This document shows, in pieces, positions 1-7,273 of a stretch of DNA of 23,130 nt. Numbering within the stretch: position 1 is the first letter of the stretch; each line of letters opens with the position of its first letter. The stretch is from the IMG/VR virus record IMGVR_UViG_3300000576_000025, positions 1 to 23,130 of that record. One strand, written 5' to 3'. The position numbers and the translations under genes are program-made. Source of the stretch: a virus. The notes below the pieces were generated by a model. The model had not been told where the DNA came from, did not search any database, and worked only from the letters and a program-made list of their open reading frames with translations.

Positions 1-309
1 AATGTAAGTGGTGCCAATCTCAATACATCAGGAACTACTCAAACAGGTGATCTATCTGCAAACACGAGCATTTCTGCAGGAACTACCATTACGGCAACTG
101 GTAATGTAAGCGGTGGTAATATCACTACTGGTGGCGTGGTAGATGCAACCGGTAATGTAAGTGGTGGAAACTTAACTACTAGTGGAACTACACAGACCGG
201 TTCACTTAGTGCCAATACAACGATTACTGCAACAGGGAATGTAAGTGGCGGCAATTTAACAACCGCTGGTGTTGTAGATGCTACAGGCAATGTTAGTGGT
301 GGCAATCTT
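1..309 (+). repeat. Tandem NVSGGN repeats in the fibre shaft
   Basis: Five copies of a motif coding NVSGGN (first copy NVSGAN) begin at 1, 103, 154, 238 and 289. The 51-base and 84-base spacings alternate, giving a composite 135-base (45-residue) unit; the first interval is longer by an 18-base insertion. The copies differ mostly at third codon positions, which points to selection on the protein. Confidence 0.85.
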
Positions 310-2841
310 GTAACTAGTGGAGAACTAGATGCAGAAACTGTTGTTGCTAATACTTCTGTAACTACGCCATTGGTAACTAGTACCTCTGATATAGACATCA
401 CGAGTGGCACAAATGGAAATATTTCTTTAACTCCGGATGGGGTTGGTGAAATTGTACTACCAAATCTTGATGGGGATCGGTTGTTATTCACTACTGCTAA
501 TAGTGAAGTTTCAACAGATGCTAATGCGTCATTTAATGGTGAAGATCTTTCTATAATTGGATCATTGACAGTTGACAATGTAACTGTTGATGATAATGAA
601 ATCCGCAGCTTGGGTTCAGAACTAATTATCAACCGAACAAATGGTGATGTTGATCTGATTGTATCTGGTAGTACGGTAGATAACTTATTTGTTGTGGATG
701 CAGGAACCGATACGGTTGCTATTGGTTCTGCCAATGTGGTAAATGAAGCTATACTAACATTGGATTCTACGGATTCAATGATTCTTCCGTCTGGTACAAC
801 CGGTGAACGTCCGGCTTCTCCTGCTGCGGGTATGTTTAGATACAATTCTACTGAAGGTGATGTTGAGTATTATGATGGTTCAGAGTGGATTGCTGCTGGA
901 ACGATTTTCACAGTTATAGAAAGTGAGACTTTCTCTGGTGATGGTTCGACAACAGTATTTACTTTAAACGATGATGCGACAACTGCATCTGCAATTGTCA
1001 GTATCAACGGTGTTGTTCAGTTGCCAACGACTGCATACGCCATTAGTGGCACCACACTGACGTTTACTGAGGCACCAGAACCGGGTGATGATATTGAAGT
1101 GCGCCGTTTAACTACCACAACCACAGTGGGAAGTCTTGCGAACGCAGATACGACAGCAGTACTCTCTGCAGTTGACGGAGAAGCGAGATTTAATTTAACA
1201 GGCAATCTTCTTCCATCTGCCAATGTAACATACAACCTTGGAAGTGATACGGCACGTTGGAATGAATTATTCCTAGCAGGTGATACCATTACTCTTGGTG
1301 ATATAGTAATTAAAGCTGGTGAATCTAACACGATTGCATTTTTTGGTTCGGATGGCACAACTCCAGCTACGCTTGACAGCAACAATGTGGATACTACTAC
1401 CATTGCTAATGGAACATCGACTGTTTCGGTTGCCACTAGTGGAGGCAATGTTGTCACTGAAATTGCTGGAAGCACTGTAACTACAACGAGTTCTACTGGA
1501 ATTTCTGTAACAGGAGGAATTGAAGCATCATCTGGATTTGTTAGCGGAACTAGTAACATTGCTTTCGCAAGCAGTGGTGGTAACGCAACAATCAGCGTTG
1601 GTGGAAATGCAAACGTTGGTGTGTTTACAAATAGTGGACTTACCGTTACTGGATCTATCGAAGCCACAAATGGTTTTGTTGGTTTAGATGCAACAACGAT
1701 AGAAGACGGTACAAGTAGTGTTAGTGTAGTATCCACAAACGGCAATATTGTTGCTAATGTGGGCGGATCTACAATAGCTACATTCACCTCTGATGGATTG
1801 ATACTAGATTCACCAACCTCTGCAAATCAAGCAGCAACTAAGAGTTATGTTGATGGGGTTGCACAAGGGCTGCTTGTACGTCCTGCTGCATTTGCACTGG
1901 CAGAAGATAATCTGTCATCAACCTATGATAATGGCACCGATGGTGTTGGAGCAACGCTGACATCAACATCAAATGAAGCATTCCCAACTATTGATGGGGT
2001 GACACTAGATACTGTTTCAGATCGAGTACTCTTAATTGGACAAACAAATGCAGCACACAATGGTCTTTATGTGCTTACTGTTGTGGGAGATGGTTCAACT
2101 CCATGGCAATTAACACGATGCTCAGTTTGTGATACAAGTGATGAAATACCTGGTTCTTTTGTATTTGTGCAAAGTGGTACCATATACAATGCAACGGGTT
2201 GGAAAGCGGATGTGGCAGATCCAACTACTTTTACGGTTGGTACTGATGATATCACTTGGATTCAATTTTCTGGTGCTGGCACTTTTACTGCGGGTAATGG
2301 CATTGAGTTAGATGGCTCTGAGTTCAAAATTGATTCCACATCTAGTGTAGAATTTGCGGGACTTACCGTTCCTAGCATAACCAAATCTGGTACAGACGGT
2401 GTTGGTAATATTGGCTCAAGTGCAAACAGTTTTGATACAGTTCATGCTAAAGCAACCAGTGCCCAGTATGCTGACTTGGCTGAGTTATATGTTGCTGATG
2501 CCAATTATGCGCCAGGCACTGTTGTTTCATTTGGTGGAACTGAAGAGGTCACAGTAAGTGATGCAGATGCAGATTCGCGTATAGCTGGTGTCATTTCCAC
2601 CAATCCAAGTTTCTTGATGAACTCAACGGCTGAAGGTGAGAATGTAGCGGCTGTTGCTCTTACTGGTCGAGTACCTACCCGTGTGACGGGCAAAGTTCGA
2701 AAGGGTGATATGATGGTATCAAATGGTGACGGCACTGCCAGAGCAGAATCTTCCCCATCAATTGGCTCTGTTATTGGCAAGTCTCTTGAAAACTTTGATG
2801 GAGATGAAGGCATAATTGAGGTGGTTGTTGGGCGAATTTAA
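1..2841 (+). CDS. Tail fibre protein, 5'-truncated by the window edge
   Basis: The frame is open from base 1, so the true start lies upstream; 946 residues are visible. The product is expected to be a trimeric distal fibre that contacts the host surface. The visible N-terminal part (residues 1-110) is Thr/Gly/Asn/Val-rich with repeats of ATGNVSGGNLTT. Then come NISLTPDG, a short module ending YYDGSEW (about 270-297), a beta-rich segment starting FSGDGSTTVFTL (about 308) and a second repeat block (465-604). After that are ATKSYVDG and a C-terminal domain (about 820-946) containing YADLAELY, STNPSFLMN, GRVP and a GIIEVVVG ending. This arrangement is common in marine T4-like phage fibres, and the C-terminal domain resembles those of other phage fibres and appendages. 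Strong terminator directly downstream. Fibre identity is secure; receptor and exact fibre type are unknown. Confidence 0.88.
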   Translation, partial: NVSGANLNTSGTTQTGDLSANTSISAGTTITATGNVSGGNITTGGVVDATGNVSGGNLTTSGTTQTGSLSANTTITATGNVSGGNLTTAGVVDATGNVSGGNLVTSGELDAETVVANTSVTTPLVTSTSDIDITSGTNGNISLTPDGVGEIVLPNLDGDRLLFTTANSEVSTDANASFNGEDLSIIGSLTVDNVTVDDNEIRSLGSELIINRTNGDVDLIVSGSTVDNLFVVDAGTDTVAIGSANVVNEAILTLDSTDSMILPSGTTGERPASPAAGMFRYNSTEGDVEYYDGSEWIAAGTIFTVIESETFSGDGSTTVFTLNDDATTASAIVSINGVVQLPTTAYAISGTTLTFTEAPEPGDDIEVRRLTTTTTVGSLANADTTAVLSAVDGEARFNLTGNLLPSANVTYNLGSDTARWNELFLAGDTITLGDIVIKAGESNTIAFFGSDGTTPATLDSNNVDTTTIANGTSTVSVATSGGNVVTEIAGSTVTTTSSTGISVTGGIEASSGFVSGTSNIAFASSGGNATISVGGNANVGVFTNSGLTVTGSIEATNGFVGLDATTIEDGTSSVSVVSTNGNIVANVGGSTIATFTSDGLILDSPTSANQAATKSYVDGVAQGLLVRPAAFALAEDNLSSTYDNGTDGVGATLTSTSNEAFPTIDGVTLDTVSDRVLLIGQTNAAHNGLYVLTVVGDGSTPWQLTRCSVCDTSDEIPGSFVFVQSGTIYNATGWKADVADPTTFTVGTDDITWIQFSGAGTFTAGNGIELDGSEFKIDSTSSVEFAGLTVPSITKSGTDGVGNIGSSANSFDTVHAKATSAQYADLAELYVADANYAPGTVVSFGGTEEVTVSDADADSRIAGVISTNPSFLMNSTAEGENVAAVALTGRVPTRVTGKVRKGDMMVSNGDGTARAESSPSIGSVIGKSLENFDGDEGIIEVVVGRI
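1393..1812 (+). repeat. Second fibre repeat block (IEASSGFV/IEATNGFV type)
   Basis: Three diverged copies of a unit of about 45 residues carry the elements SVATSGGN, GSTV, then GIEASSGFV (second copy GSIEATNGFV). The two best-aligned points (codons at 1516 and 1651) are 135 bases apart, the same period as the N-terminal block. Probably repeated strands of a trimeric beta-structured shaft. Confidence 0.65.
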
Positions 2842-2860
2842 TCCCAATCATCCAAGAAGT

Positions 2861-2886
2861 AAAAGACCGGCATATGCCGGTCTTTT
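2861..2886 (+). terminator. Rho-independent terminator after the fibre gene
   Basis: A perfect 26-base palindrome (13-base arms, core GACCGGCATATGCCGGTC) starts in an A-run and ends in a T-run, 19 bases after the fibre stop codon. The A-run/T-run symmetry means it could also work on the opposite strand. Confidence 0.9.
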
Positions 2887-2934
2887 TATTAGTTGAGCGT
2901 AAAACCTAAGAATCTTTAGTCCTTGGGTAGTTGA

Positions 2935-2942
2935 CATAAATA
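2935..2942 (+). promoter_or_regulatory. T4-type late promoter (CATAAATA)
   Basis: CATAAATA matches the T4 late consensus TATAAATA at 7 of 8 positions. With T4 spacing, transcription would start near 2948, leaving a leader of about 14 bases that holds an AAAGG ribosome site before the ATG at 2962. Confidence 0.7.
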
Positions 2943-2961
2943 AACTCATAAAGGTAAAATT

Positions 2962-3399
2962 ATGCCATTGACCAAACCAAGAGCTTATCAAATATCAGAT
3001 CTTGACTTTAAACAGTCTGTTCGAGTTGTATCTTTAACTAATGTTACGCTTGATTGTAGTGCTCCCGCAACGGCGGTAAAGATCGGTGGAGATAAAGAAA
3101 CCACAGCATCAGCGGATTATGCAGACGCTCGTGCGGCTGGTGTTATTACAACCAACCCAGCATTTCTTATGAATAAAGATTTAACTGATGAATACATTGC
3201 AGATGTTGCGCCAACCGGTAGAGTTCCATGCAAGGTAGTGGGAAAAATAGAAAAAGGTGATTTAATAACAACCAGTGATATTACTGGGGTTGTTACAGCG
3301 TTATTATTTCAGGATTTTGTGCCTGGCTGCATAATTGGAAAAGCGTTAGAAAACTATCACAGTAATGCCATCGGGATTATTGAGGTTCTGGCCGGTTGA
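2962..3399 (+). CDS. Stand-alone copy of the fibre C-terminal domain
   Basis: A 145-residue protein clearly paralogous to the last 120 or so residues of the upstream fibre. Both share AGVI(S/T)TNP followed by FLMN, then TGRVP, KGD, IGK(S/A)LEN and a final GIIEV. It lacks the shaft repeats and the YADLAELY linker of the fibre. It starts at ATG with AAAGG upstream, has its own late promoter, and its stop lies two bases before the next ATG. It may be a minor fibre-tip or collar protein, or a product that binds or caps the fibre; the role is inferred from homology and position only. No signal peptide or membrane segment. Confidence 0.7.
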   Translation: MPLTKPRAYQISDLDFKQSVRVVSLTNVTLDCSAPATAVKIGGDKETTASADYADARAAGVITTNPAFLMNKDLTDEYIADVAPTGRVPCKVVGKIEKGDLITTSDITGVVTALLFQDFVPGCIIGKALENYHSNAIGIIEVLAG

Positions 3400-3401
3400 G
3401 T

Positions 3402-4076
3402 ATGATACAAGAGCGGTATAGATCTGAATATCCTGGTGAGTTTGTTATTCTGCGAACTCGGATTGAAAATGGAAAAAAAGTTCAAGATCGAGAGTGGATA
3501 CCCAATCCTGTTGAAAACCAACATATCTCATCTCGTGCAGCAGTTATAATAGATTCTATAAAATCAAATTGGTTTAAAGAAGGCAATTTAGAACGTCATA
3601 GAGGCGGACATCTTGGTAAGATCAAATTGCAAACCTATGGCACTGAGAAAAGTTGGAAAAATCTCAGGCTTGATTTTGCTTTTCTCACTGATGCCGATGA
3701 ACTATCTGAAATGATAGATCATGATTATCAAGAAAAAACTGCAGTTTATACAAATTCTGTTAATTGTATAAAAAATCCAGGTGAATTCTTTTTGCTCCCT
3801 CACAATCCCAAAGTTCCAAGTCTTACGGGAATATTATATTTGGCTGCATTTGATGAGTATAGCGAAATATTTATATGTGGTGCCGATTCTTATGGTCCTA
3901 GCAATTATCCTACTGAAAAATTACAACTTTCGGTATCTCAAGTTTTTAGATGTTTTAGCAAAACAAAATTTAATTTTGTATTAAACAAAAAGCGCTCACT
4001 GCCTGATATGTGGAGAGCATTTAAAAACGTTAATATTATAGATCACAAAACATTTGTTTCTTACTGTGATTTATAA
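3402..4076 (+). CDS. Conserved phage protein of unknown function beside the tail fibre
   Basis: 224 residues from ATG 3402; a TTG six bases upstream overlaps the previous stop and is less likely. The N-terminus has YPGEFVI and REWIPNPVENQHISSRAA, followed by HRGGHLGK and LQTYG; from memory such motifs recur in T4-like marine phages beside fibre genes. The second half has YTNSVNCI, a Gly/Ala-containing hydrophobic segment (GILYLAAF) and EIFICGADSYGP. That last stretch resembles, in pattern only, the acidic loop of GT42/DUF115-type glycosyltransferases, so a role in surface or fibre modification is speculation. It converges on the Nudix gene with a 16-base overlap and no terminator between them. 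Acidic and basic residues are mixed; no membrane segment. Confidence 0.6.
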   Translation: MIQERYRSEYPGEFVILRTRIENGKKVQDREWIPNPVENQHISSRAAVIIDSIKSNWFKEGNLERHRGGHLGKIKLQTYGTEKSWKNLRLDFAFLTDADELSEMIDHDYQEKTAVYTNSVNCIKNPGEFFLLPHNPKVPSLTGILYLAAFDEYSEIFICGADSYGPSNYPTEKLQLSVSQVFRCFSKTKFNFVLNKKRSLPDMWRAFKNVNIIDHKTFVSYCDL

Positions 4077-4498
4077 GCGTCTTTTAAAATATTGATTTTC
4101 TTTTTTACAGAAGCAATCTTTGTGGTTGACCAAAGTCCTGGATGCATGGGTTTTGGTAAATGTCCAAAATCTATCCAAGCATAGCCAAAATGTTCGTGAT
4201 TAAGGGCGGGAGAAAATTCACACTCAATTAGCGAAAGGAATGTATGGTATTTGAAATGATTATCTGGGCTAGTGAACTGTTCTATGGGTGCTAGTTTCAG
4301 CGTTTCTGGCCACATTCCCATTTCTTCTTTACACTCTCTAACAAGTGCTTCTAATAGGGTTTCTGGTTTATCAACTTTTCCACCAGGTAACCCCCATGAT
4401 TCTGGGTATTTTCTATCATTTCTAAGTAAGTACAAGTATCGATCTGTGGATAACGCATAAAACCAAACTCCCACTGCCTCTACAGGACAATGTTCCAT
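4061..4498 (-). CDS. Nudix hydrolase
   Basis: A 145-residue protein with a complete Nudix box at residues 40-62: G40, E46, R54-E55, E58-E59, G61. It is preceded by WGLPGG, as in typical family members that hydrolyse nucleoside diphosphates linked to another group, using a divalent metal. I chose ATG 4498 because AGGAGG lies just upstream and because the Nudix fold starts right after it. The longer frame from 4552 would only add a basic stretch overlapping gp15. The last 19 bases of gp15 overlap this start, so the two are probably translationally coupled. The substrate (oxidised dNTP, ADP-ribose, NAD, dinucleoside polyphosphate or RNA cap) cannot be told from the sequence. Confidence 0.9.
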   Translation of the reverse strand: MEHCPVEAVGVWFYALSTDRYLYLLRNDRKYPESWGLPGGKVDKPETLLEALVRECKEEMGMWPETLKLAPIEQFTSPDNHFKYHTFLSLIECEFSPALNHEHFGYAWIDFGHLPKPMHPGLWSTTKIASVKKKINILKDAYKSQ

Positions 4499-5856
4499 TC
4501 TCCTCCTGCGTACAGTCCCTGATAACTTTTTAGCCATGTCTCCCCAGTCCATTTATATTGTATACTAGTAGTTATGTTTGTTACTACCTCGGCATCAGAA
4601 GAGTTCTGTGAATCAAACGCAACTACCCATTCTGATCCATTAAATTCGATTATATCATTTTCGTTAGCAACTATATCTCCCCACGCTTCGGAAGGATCAC
4701 TATTATCATCTGAGCCAATGGCTTCTGTTATTAAATATCTTTGTCCCGTTGCTGCCGCTGGAAGTCCTGCTGATGGTCCACTCCGGGTTGGAGCAATCAC
4801 CGAGTCAACTGGGTCTAACGTATTTCCTGGTAGGGTGTCGTCGTCAGGTGTAAACAGCAAAAACCGATCATCAGTGGGATGAAACGCAACCGTTCCTATA
4901 ATTTCTGTACCATCAAGGGGATTATCTATTCTAAGTTGACTAATTCCAGAACGCAATTCTCCAAATTGTTCTATGACTGGTTTCCAAAATGCAGTGCTAT
5001 TGTCTCGTCCTTCGGTATCAAGAGAATCTCTATCTAGATCTGGTTCATTGTTATTCAATATCTGCACTTGGTTATCTAGTAATAGAATTTGATAATCAAA
5101 GGGAGTGAATTTTTGGCGTGTTCCCATTAACAAATCTTCATCAAATAGTGCATTACGAATATCACCTTGTGAGTCATACACAGATGCAATAACTTTGTTG
5201 ACAACGCCGAGTTTTTTGACTTTAGCCGGCGGTGAAATCCAAATTGGCACTAAAAAAGTCATAGACATAATATCTATTGATTCATCGGTTCCCATGGGAA
5301 TGGTTCTATTTGACCAATTGGTTCGCGTTAACTCAACTGTTGATAAACTTGTCCAATCAATGAAGTTGTCGGTACTTTGAATTTCCATTGCTGGGTTGAA
5401 TAGGGTAGCAATTTGTTCAAAAAGTTGTAATTTTTGGTTTGTATTTGATGTCCATATATCCAAGTTTATACTCATGTTATATGGAACGGGCATCAATCGC
5501 TCAATTGTAAACGCATTTCCTTGTGTTACTTCATATTCTTGTGTGTTTTCGTCATATTCTCTTTGGCGAACTTGAATTTTGTTTACATGATACGGCTCTT
5601 GCATCCTTGATCTTTCATACTCAAGTGCAGAGATATAAAACGCCATTGAAGGAGATGAAGGTAGCGTTGATGCTGAATTATTTTGTGCAGCAATAATAGC
5701 TTGTCTGCTAGGATCACCATATTTTATTGGAACACTCTGTAGTATATTGTTAGAATCAGCGTCTTTTCCATATTCCACTTGGAAATTACTAAAAATTCGG
5801 GAAAATTGTAATAAAAAACGCCGTATTTGATTATCAAAAAAGAATTGGCTAGGCAT
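4480..5856 (-). CDS. gp15: Tail sheath stabilizer / tail completion protein (T4 gp15 family)
   Basis: 458 residues against about 270 in T4. The N-terminal half matches the gp15 family: an opening FFFDNQIRRFLLQFSRIFSNF, then VPIKYGD, a central PVPYNMSINLDIWT, LFNPAM and FLVPIWISPP. In T4 gp15 caps the last sheath and tube rings and joins the tail to the neck. The C-terminal extension (about 320-458) adds TGQRYLI, NENDIIEFNGSEW and YKWTGETW, a Trp-containing module like one in other marine phage tail proteins. The gene begins two bases after the gp14 stop on the same strand and overlaps the Nudix start, forming a three-gene minus-strand unit. Confidence 0.85.
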   Translation of the reverse strand: MPSQFFFDNQIRRFLLQFSRIFSNFQVEYGKDADSNNILQSVPIKYGDPSRQAIIAAQNNSASTLPSSPSMAFYISALEYERSRMQEPYHVNKIQVRQREYDENTQEYEVTQGNAFTIERLMPVPYNMSINLDIWTSNTNQKLQLFEQIATLFNPAMEIQSTDNFIDWTSLSTVELTRTNWSNRTIPMGTDESIDIMSMTFLVPIWISPPAKVKKLGVVNKVIASVYDSQGDIRNALFDEDLLMGTRQKFTPFDYQILLLDNQVQILNNNEPDLDRDSLDTEGRDNSTAFWKPVIEQFGELRSGISQLRIDNPLDGTEIIGTVAFHPTDDRFLLFTPDDDTLPGNTLDPVDSVIAPTRSGPSAGLPAAATGQRYLITEAIGSDDNSDPSEAWGDIVANENDIIEFNGSEWVVAFDSQNSSDAEVVTNITTSIQYKWTGETWLKSYQGLYAGGEWNIVL

Positions 5857-5858
5857 AA

Positions 5859-7133
5859 TTAATTATCTTCCTTTGGTCTTAGTATTTTGCTTAGACTCTG
5901 TCTACTTGGTATATTTCCACGATCATTGGTTTCTACCATATCTGAATTATTAACAAATCCGCTATGCAACGATTTATTGTCAGAACCTGGTGTTAAGTCT
6001 GTTCTAATGTTGTCTTCTACTTTTACCCAACGAGAACCACTAAACCGAAACAGTCGGTTGGGGAAATAATCCAGACGCAAAGCATAATCTCCCTCTGAGG
6101 CATTTAATGGAAATGCAACACCAGGTGTAACAGGCAAACCATTTGGAGGTATTCCATCTCCAGTTAGGTAGCCTACGGTATAACCATTGGATCTTGGTGT
6201 TTCGCCCTCAAATGAAACATCATTGTTGTCTGTGTTTAAATTTTGTTGAGAAACTGGTTTTCCGTCTTCATCAGTGGCAACAATGTAGAACTTTGTGGTA
6301 TCATATCCACTAAGCGGCACTTCTGCTTCGGCTTGTTGTAATACTCGATGATTGAAATCAAGATTTTTTGCCATTGTTGTGATGTTTTCGCCCAGTGTTT
6401 CTGGGGTATATTCTTGCCAATAGGCATCATCGGTAATATCAGTGTTAGGCGGTACGTCTTGAACAGATTGGTAATAGGTATCGCCGTCTACAACAATGCT
6501 TTCATTGGGATAGAAATTCTGTGAATCCCATTGATTGTTTTCTTCAAATGGGTTTTTTAAGATATCATTGTATTCTTGGCTGCCTGTCATTGGTACTGCT
6601 TTGACTCTCCATAGATGGGGTTGCCATGTTGGTGAAAATCCTTCAGCTGCAAATGCAGCATCTTGAATAACGTAGTATCTTGGTAGTGCTTTTGCTCCAC
6701 TTTCGTCGAGAGGATGATAGTCTTTTAAATTGGGTGCTTCTAAAACATCACCAGCCATTAATTTTCTACCAAGTGTATCAATCATGTCATTGTAGTGAAA
6801 GGTAATGAATAACGTGTCATTATTTAAAAATAACCCAAATTGGCTTAAATCAAAATCAATATCTTGAATATTATATATGCCACGCATTATATAAATGTCT
6901 TCGTCATATTCCCGATCTCGGTTTTCTAAAAAGAAAACGTCTTCAATAAAACTAGGATCAGTTTCGCTATATGCCGGCTGAGTTGCATCATTGGATTCTT
7001 CTTTTGTTTTTGGTCCTAGATATTTGTGGATATATAAATCCACACCGCCAATGGTGTACATTTCTGATGCACGGCGATCAATGAATTTATAATCATTTGT
7101 TCGGTTTGGCTTATATAATGATAAACGTGGCAT
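5859..7133 (-). CDS. gp14: Neck protein (T4 gp14 family)
   Basis: 424 residues against about 256 in T4. The N-terminus MPRLSLYKPN, then DRRASEMYTIGGVDLYIHKY and the central DVLEAPNLKDYHPLD, followed by RYYVIQDA, PHLWRVKAVPM and QEYNDI, match the T4-like neck family. gp14 forms the collar with gp13 and connects the filled head to the tail. An insertion at about 200-240 (VDGDTYYQSV, then YWQEY) looks like a small carbohydrate-binding type domain. A further module at 340-372 has LFRFSGSRW. First gene of a minus-strand unit with gp15 and Nudix, unlike T4, where 13, 14 and 15 run the same way. An AAGGA site precedes the ATG. Confidence 0.85.
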   Translation of the reverse strand: MPRLSLYKPNRTNDYKFIDRRASEMYTIGGVDLYIHKYLGPKTKEESNDATQPAYSETDPSFIEDVFFLENRDREYDEDIYIMRGIYNIQDIDFDLSQFGLFLNNDTLFITFHYNDMIDTLGRKLMAGDVLEAPNLKDYHPLDESGAKALPRYYVIQDAAFAAEGFSPTWQPHLWRVKAVPMTGSQEYNDILKNPFEENNQWDSQNFYPNESIVVDGDTYYQSVQDVPPNTDITDDAYWQEYTPETLGENITTMAKNLDFNHRVLQQAEAEVPLSGYDTTKFYIVATDEDGKPVSQQNLNTDNNDVSFEGETPRSNGYTVGYLTGDGIPPNGLPVTPGVAFPLNASEGDYALRLDYFPNRLFRFSGSRWVKVEDNIRTDLTPGSDNKSLHSGFVNNSDMVETNDRGNIPSRQSLSKILRPKEDN

Positions 7134-7134
7134 T

Positions 7135-7142
7135 TATAAATA
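7135..7142 (+). promoter_or_regulatory. Perfect late promoter TATAAATA (plus strand)
   Basis: An exact TATAAATA faces the 379-residue gene; transcription would start near 7148, leaving a leader of about 126 bases, long for this window. The element abuts the gp14 start codon on the other strand. Confidence 0.6.
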
Positions 7143-7153
7143 ATCCTTCACTT

Positions 7154-7161
7154 TATTTACT
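7154..7161 (-). promoter_or_regulatory. Weak late-promoter match for gp14-gp15-Nudix
   Basis: On the minus strand AGTAAATA matches TATAAATA at 6 of 8 positions. The predicted start near 7148 would give a 15-base leader beginning with AAGGA. It is the best candidate for the minus-strand unit but a poor match. Confidence 0.35.
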
Positions 7162-7222
7162 TATGCTTAAAATGCATTGACATAACATACTATTGTTGAT
7201 ATTGTTTGAAAATAATTTAAAT

Positions 7223-7236
7223 TTACGGAACCGTAA
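7223..7236. repeat. Short inverted repeat in the gp14/379-residue intergenic region
   Basis: TTACGG and CCGTAA are separated by two bases, inside the predicted 126-base leader of the plus-strand gene. It is too short for a terminator and has no T-run; it could be an operator-like site or chance. Confidence 0.3.
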
Positions 7237-7273
7237 GTGACCAAATATATATTTTTATTATAAGGAAAATTAT

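Noticed and set aside
1-309. Regular repeats that could suggest a CRISPR array
   Set aside because: The repeats are in frame, vary at third positions and code a fibre shaft motif; there are no unique spacers of constant length.
39-845. Long minus-strand open frame opposite the fibre
   Set aside because: It mirrors the Thr/Val/Ser/Gly repeat coding of the fibre, is low complexity (Val/Pro/Ser-rich) and has no family motifs.
1017-1787. Second long minus-strand frame opposite the fibre
   Set aside because: Same reason: antisense of repetitive codons, with no recognisable domain.
4061-4076. Possible terminator between the convergent genes
   Set aside because: No stem-loop with a T-run is visible in the overlap.
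4499-4552. Upstream extension of the Nudix gene
   Set aside because: The extension is basic, lies wholly inside gp15 and lacks a ribosome site, while ATG 4498 follows AGGAGG.
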